Source: Rhizobium sp. 16-449-1b
GTDB taxonomy: Bacteria; Pseudomonadota; Alphaproteobacteria; Rhizobiales; Rhizobiaceae
DNA length: 64,000 bases
Reading direction: 5' to 3'
Assembly: GCF_017741935.1 (NCBI RefSeq)
Contig: NZ_JAGHMH010000018.1
Span: forward strand, 154,073 to 218,072
The position numbers and the translations under genes were made by a program. Below, one piece after another: positions 33,660 through 42,150 of this stretch. Position 1 is the stretch's first letter. Each line of letters begins with the position of its first letter. Below the pieces are notes generated by a model. That model was given only the letters and a program-made list of their open reading frames with translations. It ran no database searches and had not been told where the DNA came from.

Positions 33660-35339
33660 TCAAAACAGCCCCTCGATAGCGCCATCCTCATTGAGATGAA
33701 TGCGCTCGGCGGCGGGCGATTTCGGCAGGCCGGGCATGGTCATGATCTCGCCGGTGATGACGACGACGAAGCCGGCGCCGGCCGATAGTCGCACCTCGCG
33801 CACCGAAACCACATGCCCCTCCGGCGCGCCGCGCAGGTTGGGGTCGGTCGAGAAGGAATATTGGGTCTTGGCGATGCAGACGGGCAGATCGCCATAGCCC
33901 TGCTCTTCCCAGACCTTCAGTTGGTCGCGCACCGTCTTCGGCACGCTGACTTCGCCGGCATGATAAATCTGGGCGGCGACTTCCTCGATCTTTTCGATGA
34001 GCGGCATGGCGTCGGGATAGATCGGCGCGAACTTGGCGTTACCGGATTCGGCCATCTCGACCACCTTCCAGGCCAGCTCCTCGATACCGGCCGAGCCTTC
34101 CGCCCAGTGGCGGCAGACGATGGCTTCCGCGCCGAGATGCGCAACATAGGCCTTCACCGCCTGCACTTCTGCATCCGTGTCGGAAACGAAGTGGTTGATG
34201 GCGACCACGACGGGCACGCCGAACTTGCGGACATTGGCCACGTGACGGCCGAGGTTCGAACAGCCGCGCGTCACAGCGCCGACATCCTCGCGCCCGAGAT
34301 CGCCCTTCCCAACGCCGCCATTCATCTTAAGCGCCCGCACGGTCGCCACGATCACCGCCGCATCCGGCTTCAGCCCGGCCTTGCGGCATTTGATGTCGAA
34401 GAATTTCTCCGCGCCGAGATCGGCGCCGAAGCCCGCCTCGGTCACCACGTAATCGGCAAGCTTCAGCGCCGTCTTGGTGGCGATGACGGAGTTGCAGCCG
34501 TGGGCGATATTGGCGAACGGGCCGCCATGCACCAGCGCCGGATTGTTTTCCAGCGTCTGCACCAGGTTCGGCTGCATCGCATCCTTGAGAAGCACGGCCA
34601 TGGCGCCGTCAGCCTTCAGGTCGCGCGCGAAAACCGGCGTCTTGTCGAAGCGATAGCCAATGATGATGTTGCCGAGGCGCTCTTCGAGATCCGTAAGATC
34701 CGACGCCAGGCAAAGGATCGCCATCACTTCAGAGGCGACCGTGATGTCGAAGCCGCTCTCGCGCGGAAACCCGTTGGACACCCCGCCGAGCGACGCGACG
34801 ATCTCGCGCAGCGCCCGGTCGTTCATGTCCATCACGCGCCGCCAGGTAACGCGGCGCACGTCGATATCGAGCGCGTTGCCCCAGTAGATATGATTGTCGA
34901 TCATCGCCGAGAGCAGGTTATGCGCCGCGGTGATCGCGTGGAAATCGCCGGTGAAGTGGAGGTTGATATCCTCCATCGGCACGACCTGCGCATAGCCGCC
35001 GCCGGCCGCCCCGCCCTTCACCCCGAAGCAGGGCCCGAGCGACGGTTCGCGCACGCAGATGACGGCCTTCTTACCGATCCGGTTCAGCCCGTCGCCGAGC
35101 CCCACCGTCGTGGTCGTCTTGCCCTCGCCCGCCGGCGTCGGGTTGATGGCGGTCACGAGAATGAGCTTTCCGTCAGGCTTGCCCGCCTGCGCCGCCGTGA
35201 AGTCGGCACTGATCTTCGCCTTGTCGTGGCCATAGGGCGAGAGCTGAGCCGCCGGAATCCCGAGCCTGTCGCCGATCTCGTAGATCGGCTTTTTCACCGC
35301 GGCACGCGCGATCTCGATGTCGGTTTTATACTCAGCCAT
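33660..35339 (-). CDS. fhs: Formate-tetrahydrofolate ligase
   Basis: A 559-residue cytoplasmic enzyme that makes 10-formyl-THF from formate, THF and ATP. The ATP-binding loop is TPAGEGKTTTTVGLGDGL at about residues 62-80, followed by the family block REPSLGPCFGVKGGAAGGG; the C terminus ends PGLPKSPAAERIHLNEDG. The ATG at 35339 has GAGGG upstream; a start at 35435 would add 32 non-conserved residues. It feeds one-carbon units to purine synthesis and may scavenge formate. No neighbouring folate genes. Confidence 0.96.
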   Translation of the reverse strand: MAEYKTDIEIARAAVKKPIYEIGDRLGIPAAQLSPYGHDKAKISADFTAAQAGKPDGKLILVTAINPTPAGEGKTTTTVGLGDGLNRIGKKAVICVREPSLGPCFGVKGGAAGGGYAQVVPMEDINLHFTGDFHAITAAHNLLSAMIDNHIYWGNALDIDVRRVTWRRVMDMNDRALREIVASLGGVSNGFPRESGFDITVASEVMAILCLASDLTDLEERLGNIIIGYRFDKTPVFARDLKADGAMAVLLKDAMQPNLVQTLENNPALVHGGPFANIAHGCNSVIATKTALKLADYVVTEAGFGADLGAEKFFDIKCRKAGLKPDAAVIVATVRALKMNGGVGKGDLGREDVGAVTRGCSNLGRHVANVRKFGVPVVVAINHFVSDTDAEVQAVKAYVAHLGAEAIVCRHWAEGSAGIEELAWKVVEMAESGNAKFAPIYPDAMPLIEKIEEVAAQIYHAGEVSVPKTVRDQLKVWEEQGYGDLPVCIAKTQYSFSTDPNLRGAPEGHVVSVREVRLSAGAGFVVVITGEIMTMPGLPKSPAAERIHLNEDGAIEGLF

Positions 35340-35491
35340 GCCGCCCTCAGATCTATTTCGTCTCGTAGAGGTCACGTTTATGCCAATGGCATGGTGAAAT
35401 ATACCGAAAGTTTGAAGGCCTCGCCGGTTGCGCACAGCAGCCCACAGCCTCTATCACCAACGCATTGATTCAGCATTTACGGGGGTAAACC

Positions 35492-36004
35492 ATGAAATCA
35501 CTCGAGCTCATCGTCGAGCGCATCATTCTGTCCAGCCGGTGGATCCTTGTCGCCTTCTATCTCGGCCTGGCGCTGTCGCTGGCCGTCTACGCGATCTCCT
35601 TCGCCTACAAGTTCTCCAAGGTGGCGATGAATGTCTTCACCTATGACGAAGGTGAGATGATCCTGGCCATGCTCGGCCTCATCGACGCGGCGCTGGTCGC
35701 CAGCCTGATCGTCATGGTGATGATCTCCGGCTACGAGAATTTCGTCAGCCGCTTCGACGACAACGAAACCGATGTCTCCTTCATCGGCAAGCTCGATTCC
35801 GGCAGCCTGAAGATCAAGGTCGCCTCGTCGATCGTCGCCATCTCGTCGATCCACCTGCTGCAGGTCTTCCTGAATTCGAACCAGTTCACCGACAGCAAGA
35901 TCATGTGGCTGACCGCCATGCATCTGGCCTTCGTCGTCTCCGCCGTCATGCTCGGTTTCCTCGAGCAACTGATGAAAAAGGCCAAGGACACGTCGAAGAT
36001 CTAG
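35492..36004 (+). CDS. UPF0114 (YqhA-like) membrane protein
   Basis: A 170-residue inner-membrane protein with about four TM helices. The N-terminal block VERIILSSRWILVAFYLGLA, the segment D-E-G-E-M-I-L-A-M-L-G-L-I-D, and SSIVAISSIHLLQVF are characteristic of the UPF0114/TIGR00645 family. Function unknown. No Shine-Dalgarno conflict; the ATG at 35492 starts the family domain. The start lies 150 bases from the fhs start on the other strand. Confidence 0.9.
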   Translation: MKSLELIVERIILSSRWILVAFYLGLALSLAVYAISFAYKFSKVAMNVFTYDEGEMILAMLGLIDAALVASLIVMVMISGYENFVSRFDDNETDVSFIGKLDSGSLKIKVASSIVAISSIHLLQVFLNSNQFTDSKIMWLTAMHLAFVVSAVMLGFLEQLMKKAKDTSKI

Positions 36005-36162
36005 GCCAAGCGATTCGCGGGCGGCCCGGCCGCCTGCGACATATCGCGCAAGGCAAATCGTTTCATTTCCGTTTGCCTTTGCGCGTATTTCGTGCGCCGA
36101 AACACGAAAAACTCCACCTAGTTGATTTAAGAAAAACTAAAAACAACCGCAGGCGGATATTT

Positions 36163-36196
36163 CGTGATTAAATTATAACACCTTAATTTAATCACG
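36163..36196. promoter_or_regulatory. Perfect 12-bp inverted repeat upstream of the LuxR-type gene
   Basis: CGTGATTAAATT, a 10-base spacer (ATAACACCTT), then AATTTAATCACG. It lies about 80 bases before the LuxR-type start in an AT-rich 270-base gap. It has the form of a regulator-binding site. The gap holds no other gene. Confidence 0.6.
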
Positions 36197-36278
36197 GTGC
36201 ACCGCACAAATTCTGACTAGCAAATATATCAGATAGTAGATCTTATTAGTCGAGTTGTGCGCACGAATGGACTAGTTG

Positions 36279-36998
36279 ATGTCTTACGTAACTACCTCGG
36301 AAAGACAGTCGTTACTCACGGCTGAAATCACAGGCGTGAAGACGCGGCCGGCATTCGTCCAAATTCTGGTTCGAACGGCCGAAGCTTTCGGCTTCAAATA
36401 TGCCACGCTGATGGATGCCCCGACCGCCGAGAGTTTTCTCCTCAAGTCCCTCCTGATCGAAACAAACCTGCCCGATAGCTATGTCAGCCGTTTCGATCGC
36501 GCGCGCTTCATGCAACTGCCGTTGTTTTCGTCCGGCATGTCCAGTTCCGTCCTCCCGCGTTACTGGAACCTTCGTGATCAGTCCGACATTTTCCCGCCCG
36601 AACTACAGGATCTCAAGAACGAATTCGGCATGCAGGTCGGCGTTGCTTTTCCTGTCTGTTCTGTCGATGGCAATCGCCTGCTTTTCTGGTTCTCGGGGAC
36701 CCGCGCGCCGCTTGGCCAGACCGAGGTCAACGAACTGACCATGATCCTGCTGCATGCGCTCGACGCCTTCAATCTGGTGAAATCGGCCAAGAGCAGCGAG
36801 CACCCGCCCTTGTCTGCCCGCGAGCGCGAAGTGGTGCGCTGGACATCGCAGGGAAAGACCTCGATCGAGATCGGCCAGATCCTGTCGCTATCGGACCACA
36901 CGGTCAACGCCTACATGACCAGCGCCATCAGGAAGCTCGATTGCGTCAACCGCACCCAGCTGGTCGCCAAGGCGATCCGCTACAAGCTGATCACCTGA
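36279..36998 (+). CDS. LuxR family regulator with autoinducer-binding-like domain (orphan)
   Basis: A 239-residue regulator. Residues 15-160 have the autoinducer-binding domain layout and residues 175-235 the GerE HTH (LSAREREVVRWTSQGKTSIE, then LSLSDHTVNAYMTSAIRKL). Classical acyl-homoserine-lactone receptors have a conserved W...Y...DP pattern in the pocket; here the corresponding stretch reads Y-V-S-R-F-D-R-A-R-F-M-Q-L-P, so the key Trp and Asp appear missing. No luxI-type synthase is in the window. It may sense another ligand or act without one. ATG at 36279 chosen over a TTG three bases earlier. Confidence 0.8.
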   Translation: MSYVTTSERQSLLTAEITGVKTRPAFVQILVRTAEAFGFKYATLMDAPTAESFLLKSLLIETNLPDSYVSRFDRARFMQLPLFSSGMSSSVLPRYWNLRDQSDIFPPELQDLKNEFGMQVGVAFPVCSVDGNRLLFWFSGTRAPLGQTEVNELTMILLHALDAFNLVKSAKSSEHPPLSAREREVVRWTSQGKTSIEIGQILSLSDHTVNAYMTSAIRKLDCVNRTQLVAKAIRYKLIT

Positions 36999-37046
36999 CG
37001 CCACGCCGTATGTAGCGCCGTCATAGCAGCGCCACCGGCCTCGCCC

Positions 37047-38177
37047 TTATCGGCCAAGCACCGCGCGCATCTCCACCAGGTTGGAGCGCACTCTCAGAAT
37101 ATAAAAGCCCATGGTCGCCAGATGGCTCGGCATGATCCAGCCGTCCTCGCGACCGTTGGAAATGATCGCCGGCTGGATGCGCAAGGCAGCCTGGAACTGT
37201 GCGTTTGTCGCCCCGTAGAGAGCACCGAGATTGCGCTCGGCGATCACCCGCGAAAAGTCCGATTGGGCAGCCGCCAGGATGGCATAGTAGCCGTAGAGCT
37301 GGCCATAGGCGAACCAGAAGCGATCGTCGGCGCGCGTGTCGAACCAGCCGCTCGCATGGTTGGCCGAGCGCTCCGCCAGCATGTCGGCGGTGCCGCCGAG
37401 ATCATTGGCGATACGGTCGATGAACTGGATGAGGTTGTCGGCGCGCGTATCGAAGACCGCGTTGCAGTTGGAGAGATCCGTATTGAACTTGCGCAGGCTA
37501 TCGATCGCCGAGCGATAGTAGCTCGGCGTCGGCGTCTTGGGGCCGAACGGATTGAGCCCGAAATACCAGCTGTACTCGTCGAACTGCAGGTTGCCACGCG
37601 CGCTCTGCAGGTCGTTGTTGATGCCCGAGGTGCCGCGCACACGGCCCAGCGTATCGACGAGCTCCGCCGAGGTGCGGCGCAGGGCCTGGTTCACGCCGCG
37701 CTGGAACGAGGCCTTGTTGTCGAGAAACGGCGTGTGGTCCCAATCGATCCCGAAGAAGCCGAGACGATAGAGCAGCATGGAGGAAATCCATGCGTTCTGG
37801 TTGACGTTGAAATCCGTGAGATCGGCCGTGACGTCGACGATCGCCGAGCGTTGGCAGGTCTTGGCCGCAGGCGTGGTCGCGCCCTCGGCGGGCGGAATTT
37901 CCTGGCCAACCTGAACCTTGCGTTCGGCAAGCTTGTACTGGTCGACGAAGGACGGGTTGAAGCCGGTCCACATCTGCGTCTGAACGAAGAAATAGCCGTA
38001 CATCAGGATGAGCAGCAAAAGCACGCCGATAACGGGTAACCGGACCAGCCAGCTGCGGCGACCATACCAGCCGCGCGCGGCCATCAACGGCCAGAAGGCC
38101 CAGGCCACGAAAAGCCGCGCCCAACGAGCAATCGCGCGGCCGATCGATCTGAAAAAACCGGAGATTCCGTCAAGCAT
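37047..38177 (-). CDS. DUF2333 family protein
   Basis: A 376-residue protein with a basic N terminus, one TM helix at about residues 50-70 (VIGVLLLLILMYGYFFVQ) and a large periplasmic region typical of DUF2333 (DITADLTDF-like block VDVTADLTDFNVNQNAWISS, later F-W-F-A-Y-G-Q-L-Y-G-Y-Y). Family function is unknown. I chose the ATG at 38177 (MLDGISG). The coiled-coil gene at 38286 lies upstream on the same strand with 108 bases between, so they may form a unit. Confidence 0.85.
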   Translation of the reverse strand: MLDGISGFFRSIGRAIARWARLFVAWAFWPLMAARGWYGRRSWLVRLPVIGVLLLLILMYGYFFVQTQMWTGFNPSFVDQYKLAERKVQVGQEIPPAEGATTPAAKTCQRSAIVDVTADLTDFNVNQNAWISSMLLYRLGFFGIDWDHTPFLDNKASFQRGVNQALRRTSAELVDTLGRVRGTSGINNDLQSARGNLQFDEYSWYFGLNPFGPKTPTPSYYRSAIDSLRKFNTDLSNCNAVFDTRADNLIQFIDRIANDLGGTADMLAERSANHASGWFDTRADDRFWFAYGQLYGYYAILAAAQSDFSRVIAERNLGALYGATNAQFQAALRIQPAIISNGREDGWIMPSHLATMGFYILRVRSNLVEMRAVLGR

Positions 38178-38285
38178 CGCCCATTCCCCTCTGCATCCAA
38201 AAGCGCGTGTTTCACCCGCTCTCAAATATGCATCCGCATCCGAAACGGCAACATCGTGCTGATATTATTGTTTCTTCGGCCTAGC

Positions 38286-39359
38286 CTAGAGGCGCGGCAT
38301 ACGGAAACGCAGACGCGAGGAAATCTTCATCGTGTCGATCAGCGGCGCGCCCGGCACATCCTCGTTCTGATGCGCATAGGCGGGAAACCGCTTGCCGAAC
38401 TGCGCATCGGCGGTGCGCTTGCGATGCTCGATCTCCTGCGGCAACAGCATGTCGCGCTCGAAGAGAACGATGGCGTCGGCGATATTGGGAAACAGTTCCG
38501 ACGAAATCTGCACCTTCGAGCCCGGAATATCGGTATCGACCTGCGCCTGATAGATCAGCAGACGCTCTTCCGTATCGATCATCAGCTTGCGCATCAGCGT
38601 ATTGCACTGGCCGATCTCGGTGTTCAGCCCATCCACCAGAAGCTGGAATATCCCGATGAAGCGCTCGCGGCGCTGGCTCTCGTCGCGCAGCTCGTGCTCG
38701 CGGGTGGAGACCTCATCGGCCTGCGCCTTCAGCGCCTTGCGCTCCTCTTCCATCCGATCCCACTCGGCCTTGCTGCCGTAGACCCCGATGCGCCCCTGCG
38801 TCGTCAACGCCTTGGCATTGAGCTCCTTGATCCGGATGCGGGCGATATCGATCTCGTCGACCAGCCGCCGCCGGCGCTCGACGATATCCACCAGCCTGCG
38901 CTCGGCCTCCTTGTGAGCCGTCAGCACGACCTCGCGATGACGCGTAATCAGTCCCGCGACACTGTCCGACTTCACCATCAGGTCGCGCAGCCGCTCGACC
39001 ACGGGTGCCGCCCGGACCCGGCTGCTGTGGCGTCGCCACATGCGCTGGCGCGAGAAATGCCCGATGAACCGCTCGGTCGCCGTCAGCCCGCGGAAACTGT
39101 CGAGATCCGACGACACCCTGACCGTCATCGCATCCAGCGTCGCCACCAGCTCGGCAAGCAGCTCCGCAAGGTTCCTGGCGTCGGCCGCAAAACCCTGGAA
39201 GCGCTCGTTTTCGACAAGAAAGCGCTCGTCGTCGATCTCAGCAGGATGGCGCGCGAACTCACCGACGAAATCGGCGCAGGTCTTGACCTTCACCGGCAGT
39301 TCGTCGGCAATCGCACTGGCAGCGTCAAATGTGGTGTCAAACGAGACAGGCTTGCGCAC
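38286..39359 (-). CDS. Coiled-coil protein of unknown function
   Basis: A 357-residue soluble protein dominated by charged heptad-type helices (for example HKEAERRLVDIVERRRRLVD and MEEERKALKAQADEVSTREH). No catalytic motif or signal peptide is visible. I do not recognise a family. It precedes the DUF2333 membrane protein on the same strand; a cytoplasmic scaffold partner for it is possible but only inferred from adjacency. Confidence 0.65.
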   Translation of the reverse strand: MRKPVSFDTTFDAASAIADELPVKVKTCADFVGEFARHPAEIDDERFLVENERFQGFAADARNLAELLAELVATLDAMTVRVSSDLDSFRGLTATERFIGHFSRQRMWRRHSSRVRAAPVVERLRDLMVKSDSVAGLITRHREVVLTAHKEAERRLVDIVERRRRLVDEIDIARIRIKELNAKALTTQGRIGVYGSKAEWDRMEEERKALKAQADEVSTREHELRDESQRRERFIGIFQLLVDGLNTEIGQCNTLMRKLMIDTEERLLIYQAQVDTDIPGSKVQISSELFPNIADAIVLFERDMLLPQEIEHRKRTADAQFGKRFPAYAHQNEDVPGAPLIDTMKISSRLRFRMPRL

Positions 39360-39430
39360 CTGATATCCCCGGGGAATCGAATGCCGTCAAACTAGAGCTG
39401 TTCATTCTCAAATGGAAGCAGCGGTTTAAG

Positions 39431-40033
39431 TCAGCCGGCCTCGGCGACCCACTCGCCGTTCATGGCATCGTCCCAGTGGCGGCGGCAGAGCGACACGTAT
39501 TTCTCGTTGCCGCCGACCTCGATCTGCGCCCCTTCCCGGGCCACCGCGCCATTGCCGTCGAGGCGCACGACCATGGTCGCCTTGCGGCCACAATGGCAGA
39601 TGGTGCGCACTTCGCGCATCTCGTCCGAGATCGCCATCAGCTCCTGCGACGCCGGAAACAGCTTACCCTGGAAATCCGTGCGCAGCCCGTAGACCATGAC
39701 GGGGATATTGAGCCGGTCGACGACGCGTGCCAGCTGCCAGATATGCTCGCGGGTCATGAAATGCGCCTCGTCGACGAAGACGCAGGCGATGGGTTCGCCC
39801 GCAGCCCCCTGCTCGGCGATCAGCGCCAGGAGATCGGCATCCTGCTCGAAGGCGACCGCATTGGCCTGCAGCCCGATCCGCGAGCCGATGATGCCCCTGC
39901 CCGCCCGCTCGTCGAACGCCGCGATCAGCAGGAGAACGCGCATGCCGCGCTCCTCGTAATTATACGCGGCCTGCAGCAGCATCGTCGATTTGCCGGCATT
40001 CATCGTCGAGTAGTTGAAGTAGAGCTTCGCCAT
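39431..40033 (-). CDS. tdk: Thymidine kinase
   Basis: A 200-residue TK1-type kinase that phosphorylates thymidine in the salvage pathway. The P-loop is STMNAGKSTMLL at residues 9-20, the catalytic block is VFVDEAHFM, the lasso/Zn region has CHCGRKATMVVRLDGNG and the last zinc ligand is in CRRHW. The start at 40033 begins on the first strand. Thymidine kinase is present in only part of the rhizobia. Divergent from choX with a 234-base gap in which I see no other gene. Confidence 0.93.
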   Translation of the reverse strand: MAKLYFNYSTMNAGKSTMLLQAAYNYEERGMRVLLLIAAFDERAGRGIIGSRIGLQANAVAFEQDADLLALIAEQGAAGEPIACVFVDEAHFMTREHIWQLARVVDRLNIPVMVYGLRTDFQGKLFPASQELMAISDEMREVRTICHCGRKATMVVRLDGNGAVAREGAQIEVGGNEKYVSLCRRHWDDAMNGEWVAEAG

Positions 40034-40267
40034 TGCATTCTCCGTCTCTCCGCTTCTTGAAAGCTGGATACGATCAAGAAAACCCCCGGCCGTCGTTAAT
40101 CACAGAAAATTGCCTGAAAACCCCTTCAAAACTGACAAAATTCAAGCGATCCATTAAATACGACACGTCGCAATCGGATACCGCAATGCGGCGCAAACGC
40201 ACTGAGGTCGCTTGTAAAACTCGGCTATTGGTGATTGGCTTGGGAACGTAAGACTGGGAGTCTATAA

Positions 40268-41224
40268 ATGAAAACGACAAGCGCATTCAAACTGATCACT
40301 GCCACAGCCGTTGCCGCACTCTCTGTCGCAACCGCCGCATATTCCGCTGATCCCGCCAGCTGCTCCACCGTCCATCTGTCGGATGTGGGCTGGACCGATA
40401 TCACCGCGACAACAGCAACCGCATCCGTGATCCTCAAGGGTCTCGGATACACCCCCGACGTGAAGGTTCTTTCCGTACCGGTCACCTACCAGTCGCTGAA
40501 GAACAAGGACATCGACATCTTCCTCGGCAACTGGATGCCGACGCAGGAAAAGGATGTTCGTCCCTTCATCGACGACAAGTCGGTCGAATCCTTCGGCCCG
40601 AACCTGACCGGCGCGAAATACACATTGGCGACCAACGCCAAGGGCGCCGAGCTCGGCATCAAGGACTTCAAGGACATCGCCGCCCACAAGGAAGATCTCG
40701 AAGGCAAGATCTACGGCATCGAGCCGGGCAATGACGGCAACCGTCTCGTCATGGGCATGATCGAGAAGGATACCTTCGGCATGAAGGGCATGGAGGTCGT
40801 CGAATCCTCCGAGCAGGGCATGCTGGCGCAGGTTGCCCGCGCCGAGAAGGCCGGCAAGCCGGTCGTCTTCCTCGGCTGGGCACCGCATCCGATGAACGAA
40901 AACTTTAAGCTCACCTATCTCACGGGTGGCGACGACGTTTTCGGTCCTGACTTCGGTGGCGCCAAGGTGTTCACCAACGTTCGCGCCAATTACCTGACGG
41001 AATGCCCGAACGTCGGCACCATGCTCAAGAACATGGTCTTCTCTCTCCCGATGGAGAACCAGATCATGGGCAAGATCCTGAACGACGGCGACGAGCCGGA
41101 AAAGGCCGCGACGGAATGGCTGAAGGCCAATCCGACGGCGATCGAGCCGTGGCTCGCAGGCGTCAAGACGCTTGACGGCAGCGGCGACGGCGTTGCCGCC
41201 GTCAAGAAAAGCCTCGGCCTCTGA
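40268..41224 (+). CDS. choX: Choline ABC transporter, periplasmic binding protein
   Basis: A 318-residue periplasmic protein with a signal peptide (cleaved near A-Y-S-A). It belongs to the OpuAC/ChoX quaternary-amine binding family: VHLSDVGWTDITATTATASV at the start, then FLGNWMPTQ and FLGWAPHPMN, which supply the Trp residues of the aromatic cage for choline. It delivers choline to ChoWV; rhizobia use choline as carbon source and osmoprotectant precursor. First gene of choXWV. A hairpin with TTTT follows the stop, so choX is probably expressed more than the membrane genes. Confidence 0.93.
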   Translation: MKTTSAFKLITATAVAALSVATAAYSADPASCSTVHLSDVGWTDITATTATASVILKGLGYTPDVKVLSVPVTYQSLKNKDIDIFLGNWMPTQEKDVRPFIDDKSVESFGPNLTGAKYTLATNAKGAELGIKDFKDIAAHKEDLEGKIYGIEPGNDGNRLVMGMIEKDTFGMKGMEVVESSEQGMLAQVARAEKAGKPVVFLGWAPHPMNENFKLTYLTGGDDVFGPDFGGAKVFTNVRANYLTECPNVGTMLKNMVFSLPMENQIMGKILNDGDEPEKAATEWLKANPTAIEPWLAGVKTLDGSGDGVAAVKKSLGL

Positions 41225-41233
41225 TATCGAGTA

Positions 41234-41259
41234 CGGGGTGGCTCTGACCACCCCGTTTT
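41234..41259 (+). terminator. Intra-operon hairpin after choX (partial terminator)
   Basis: CGGGGTGG / CCACCCCG stem with a six-base loop and TTTT. It lies in the 80-base gap between choX and choW. Partial termination or 3'-end protection here would raise choX mRNA over choWV. Confidence 0.7.
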
Positions 41260-41304
41260 CGCTATCCTCGCCCCTCTCGTTGTTCTTTCTGGATAGGCAC
41301 GCCC

Positions 41305-42150
41305 TTGAACTGGATCACCGACTTTAAAATTCCCATTGGTCCCTGGGCGAAAGCCTTCGTGGATTGGCTGACCTCCAATGCCGACTGGTTCTTCAACCAG
41401 CTTGCCTTCGTGCTGTCCCACGTCATCGACGGGATCCTGTTCGTCCTGCAGAAGCCGCACCCGCTGATCGTCGTGCTGGCCATCACCGCCATCGCCTACT
41501 GGCTGAGGCGCTCCTTCGTCGTCGCCGTCTTCACCTGTCTTGGGCTGCTGTTCATCATGAACCAGGGCTACTGGAAGGAAACGACCGCGACGCTGGCGCT
41601 GGTGCTCGCCTCGACCTTCGTCAGCATGGTCGTCGGCATTCCACTCGGCATCGCGGCTGCCCGCCGTCCCTGGGTGAACTCGCTGCTGCGGCCGATCCTC
41701 GACCTCATGCAGACCATTCCGACATTCGTCTATCTGATCCCAGCGCTGATCCTTTTCGGCCTCGGCATGGTGCCAGGCCTCATCGCCACCGTGATCTTCG
41801 CCATCCCCGCCCCCATCCGCCTCACGCGCCTCGGCATCATCTCGACGCCGCCTTCGCTGGTCGAAGCCGCCGAATCCTTCGGTGCAACCCCGATGCAGGT
41901 GCTGCGCAAGGTCGAGCTTCCCTATGCCACGCCGCAGATCATGGCCGGCCTGACGCAGACGATCATGCTCTCGCTGTCGATGGTCGTCATCGCGGCACTC
42001 GTCGGCGCCGACGGCCTCGGCGTTCCCGTTGTGCGCGCGCTCAACACCGTCAACGTCGCCAAGGGCTTCGAGGCAGGTCTCTGCATCGTCATCCTGGCGA
42101 TCATTCTCGACCGAATGTTCCGCGCGGCGGGTGAAGGAGACGGCGCATGA
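41305..42150 (+). CDS. choW: Choline ABC transporter, permease
   Basis: A 281-residue inner-membrane permease with about six TM helices. The ABC permease (EAA) loop is ESFGATPMQVLRKVELPYAT at about residue 195. Like ChoW and ProW it has an N-terminal extension before TM1. The start is a TTG at 41305 with GGATAGGC upstream. It overlaps choV by four bases (ATGA), which couples their translation. Confidence 0.92.
   Translation: MNWITDFKIPIGPWAKAFVDWLTSNADWFFNQLAFVLSHVIDGILFVLQKPHPLIVVLAITAIAYWLRRSFVVAVFTCLGLLFIMNQGYWKETTATLALVLASTFVSMVVGIPLGIAAARRPWVNSLLRPILDLMQTIPTFVYLIPALILFGLGMVPGLIATVIFAIPAPIRLTRLGIISTPPSLVEAAESFGATPMQVLRKVELPYATPQIMAGLTQTIMLSLSMVVIAALVGADGLGVPVVRALNTVNVAKGFEAGLCIVILAIILDRMFRAAGEGDGA

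Noticed and set aside
33813..35468. A 551-codon plus-strand ORF opposite fhs
   Set aside because: Antisense shadow of fhs; composition is typical of reversed GC-rich coding sequence.
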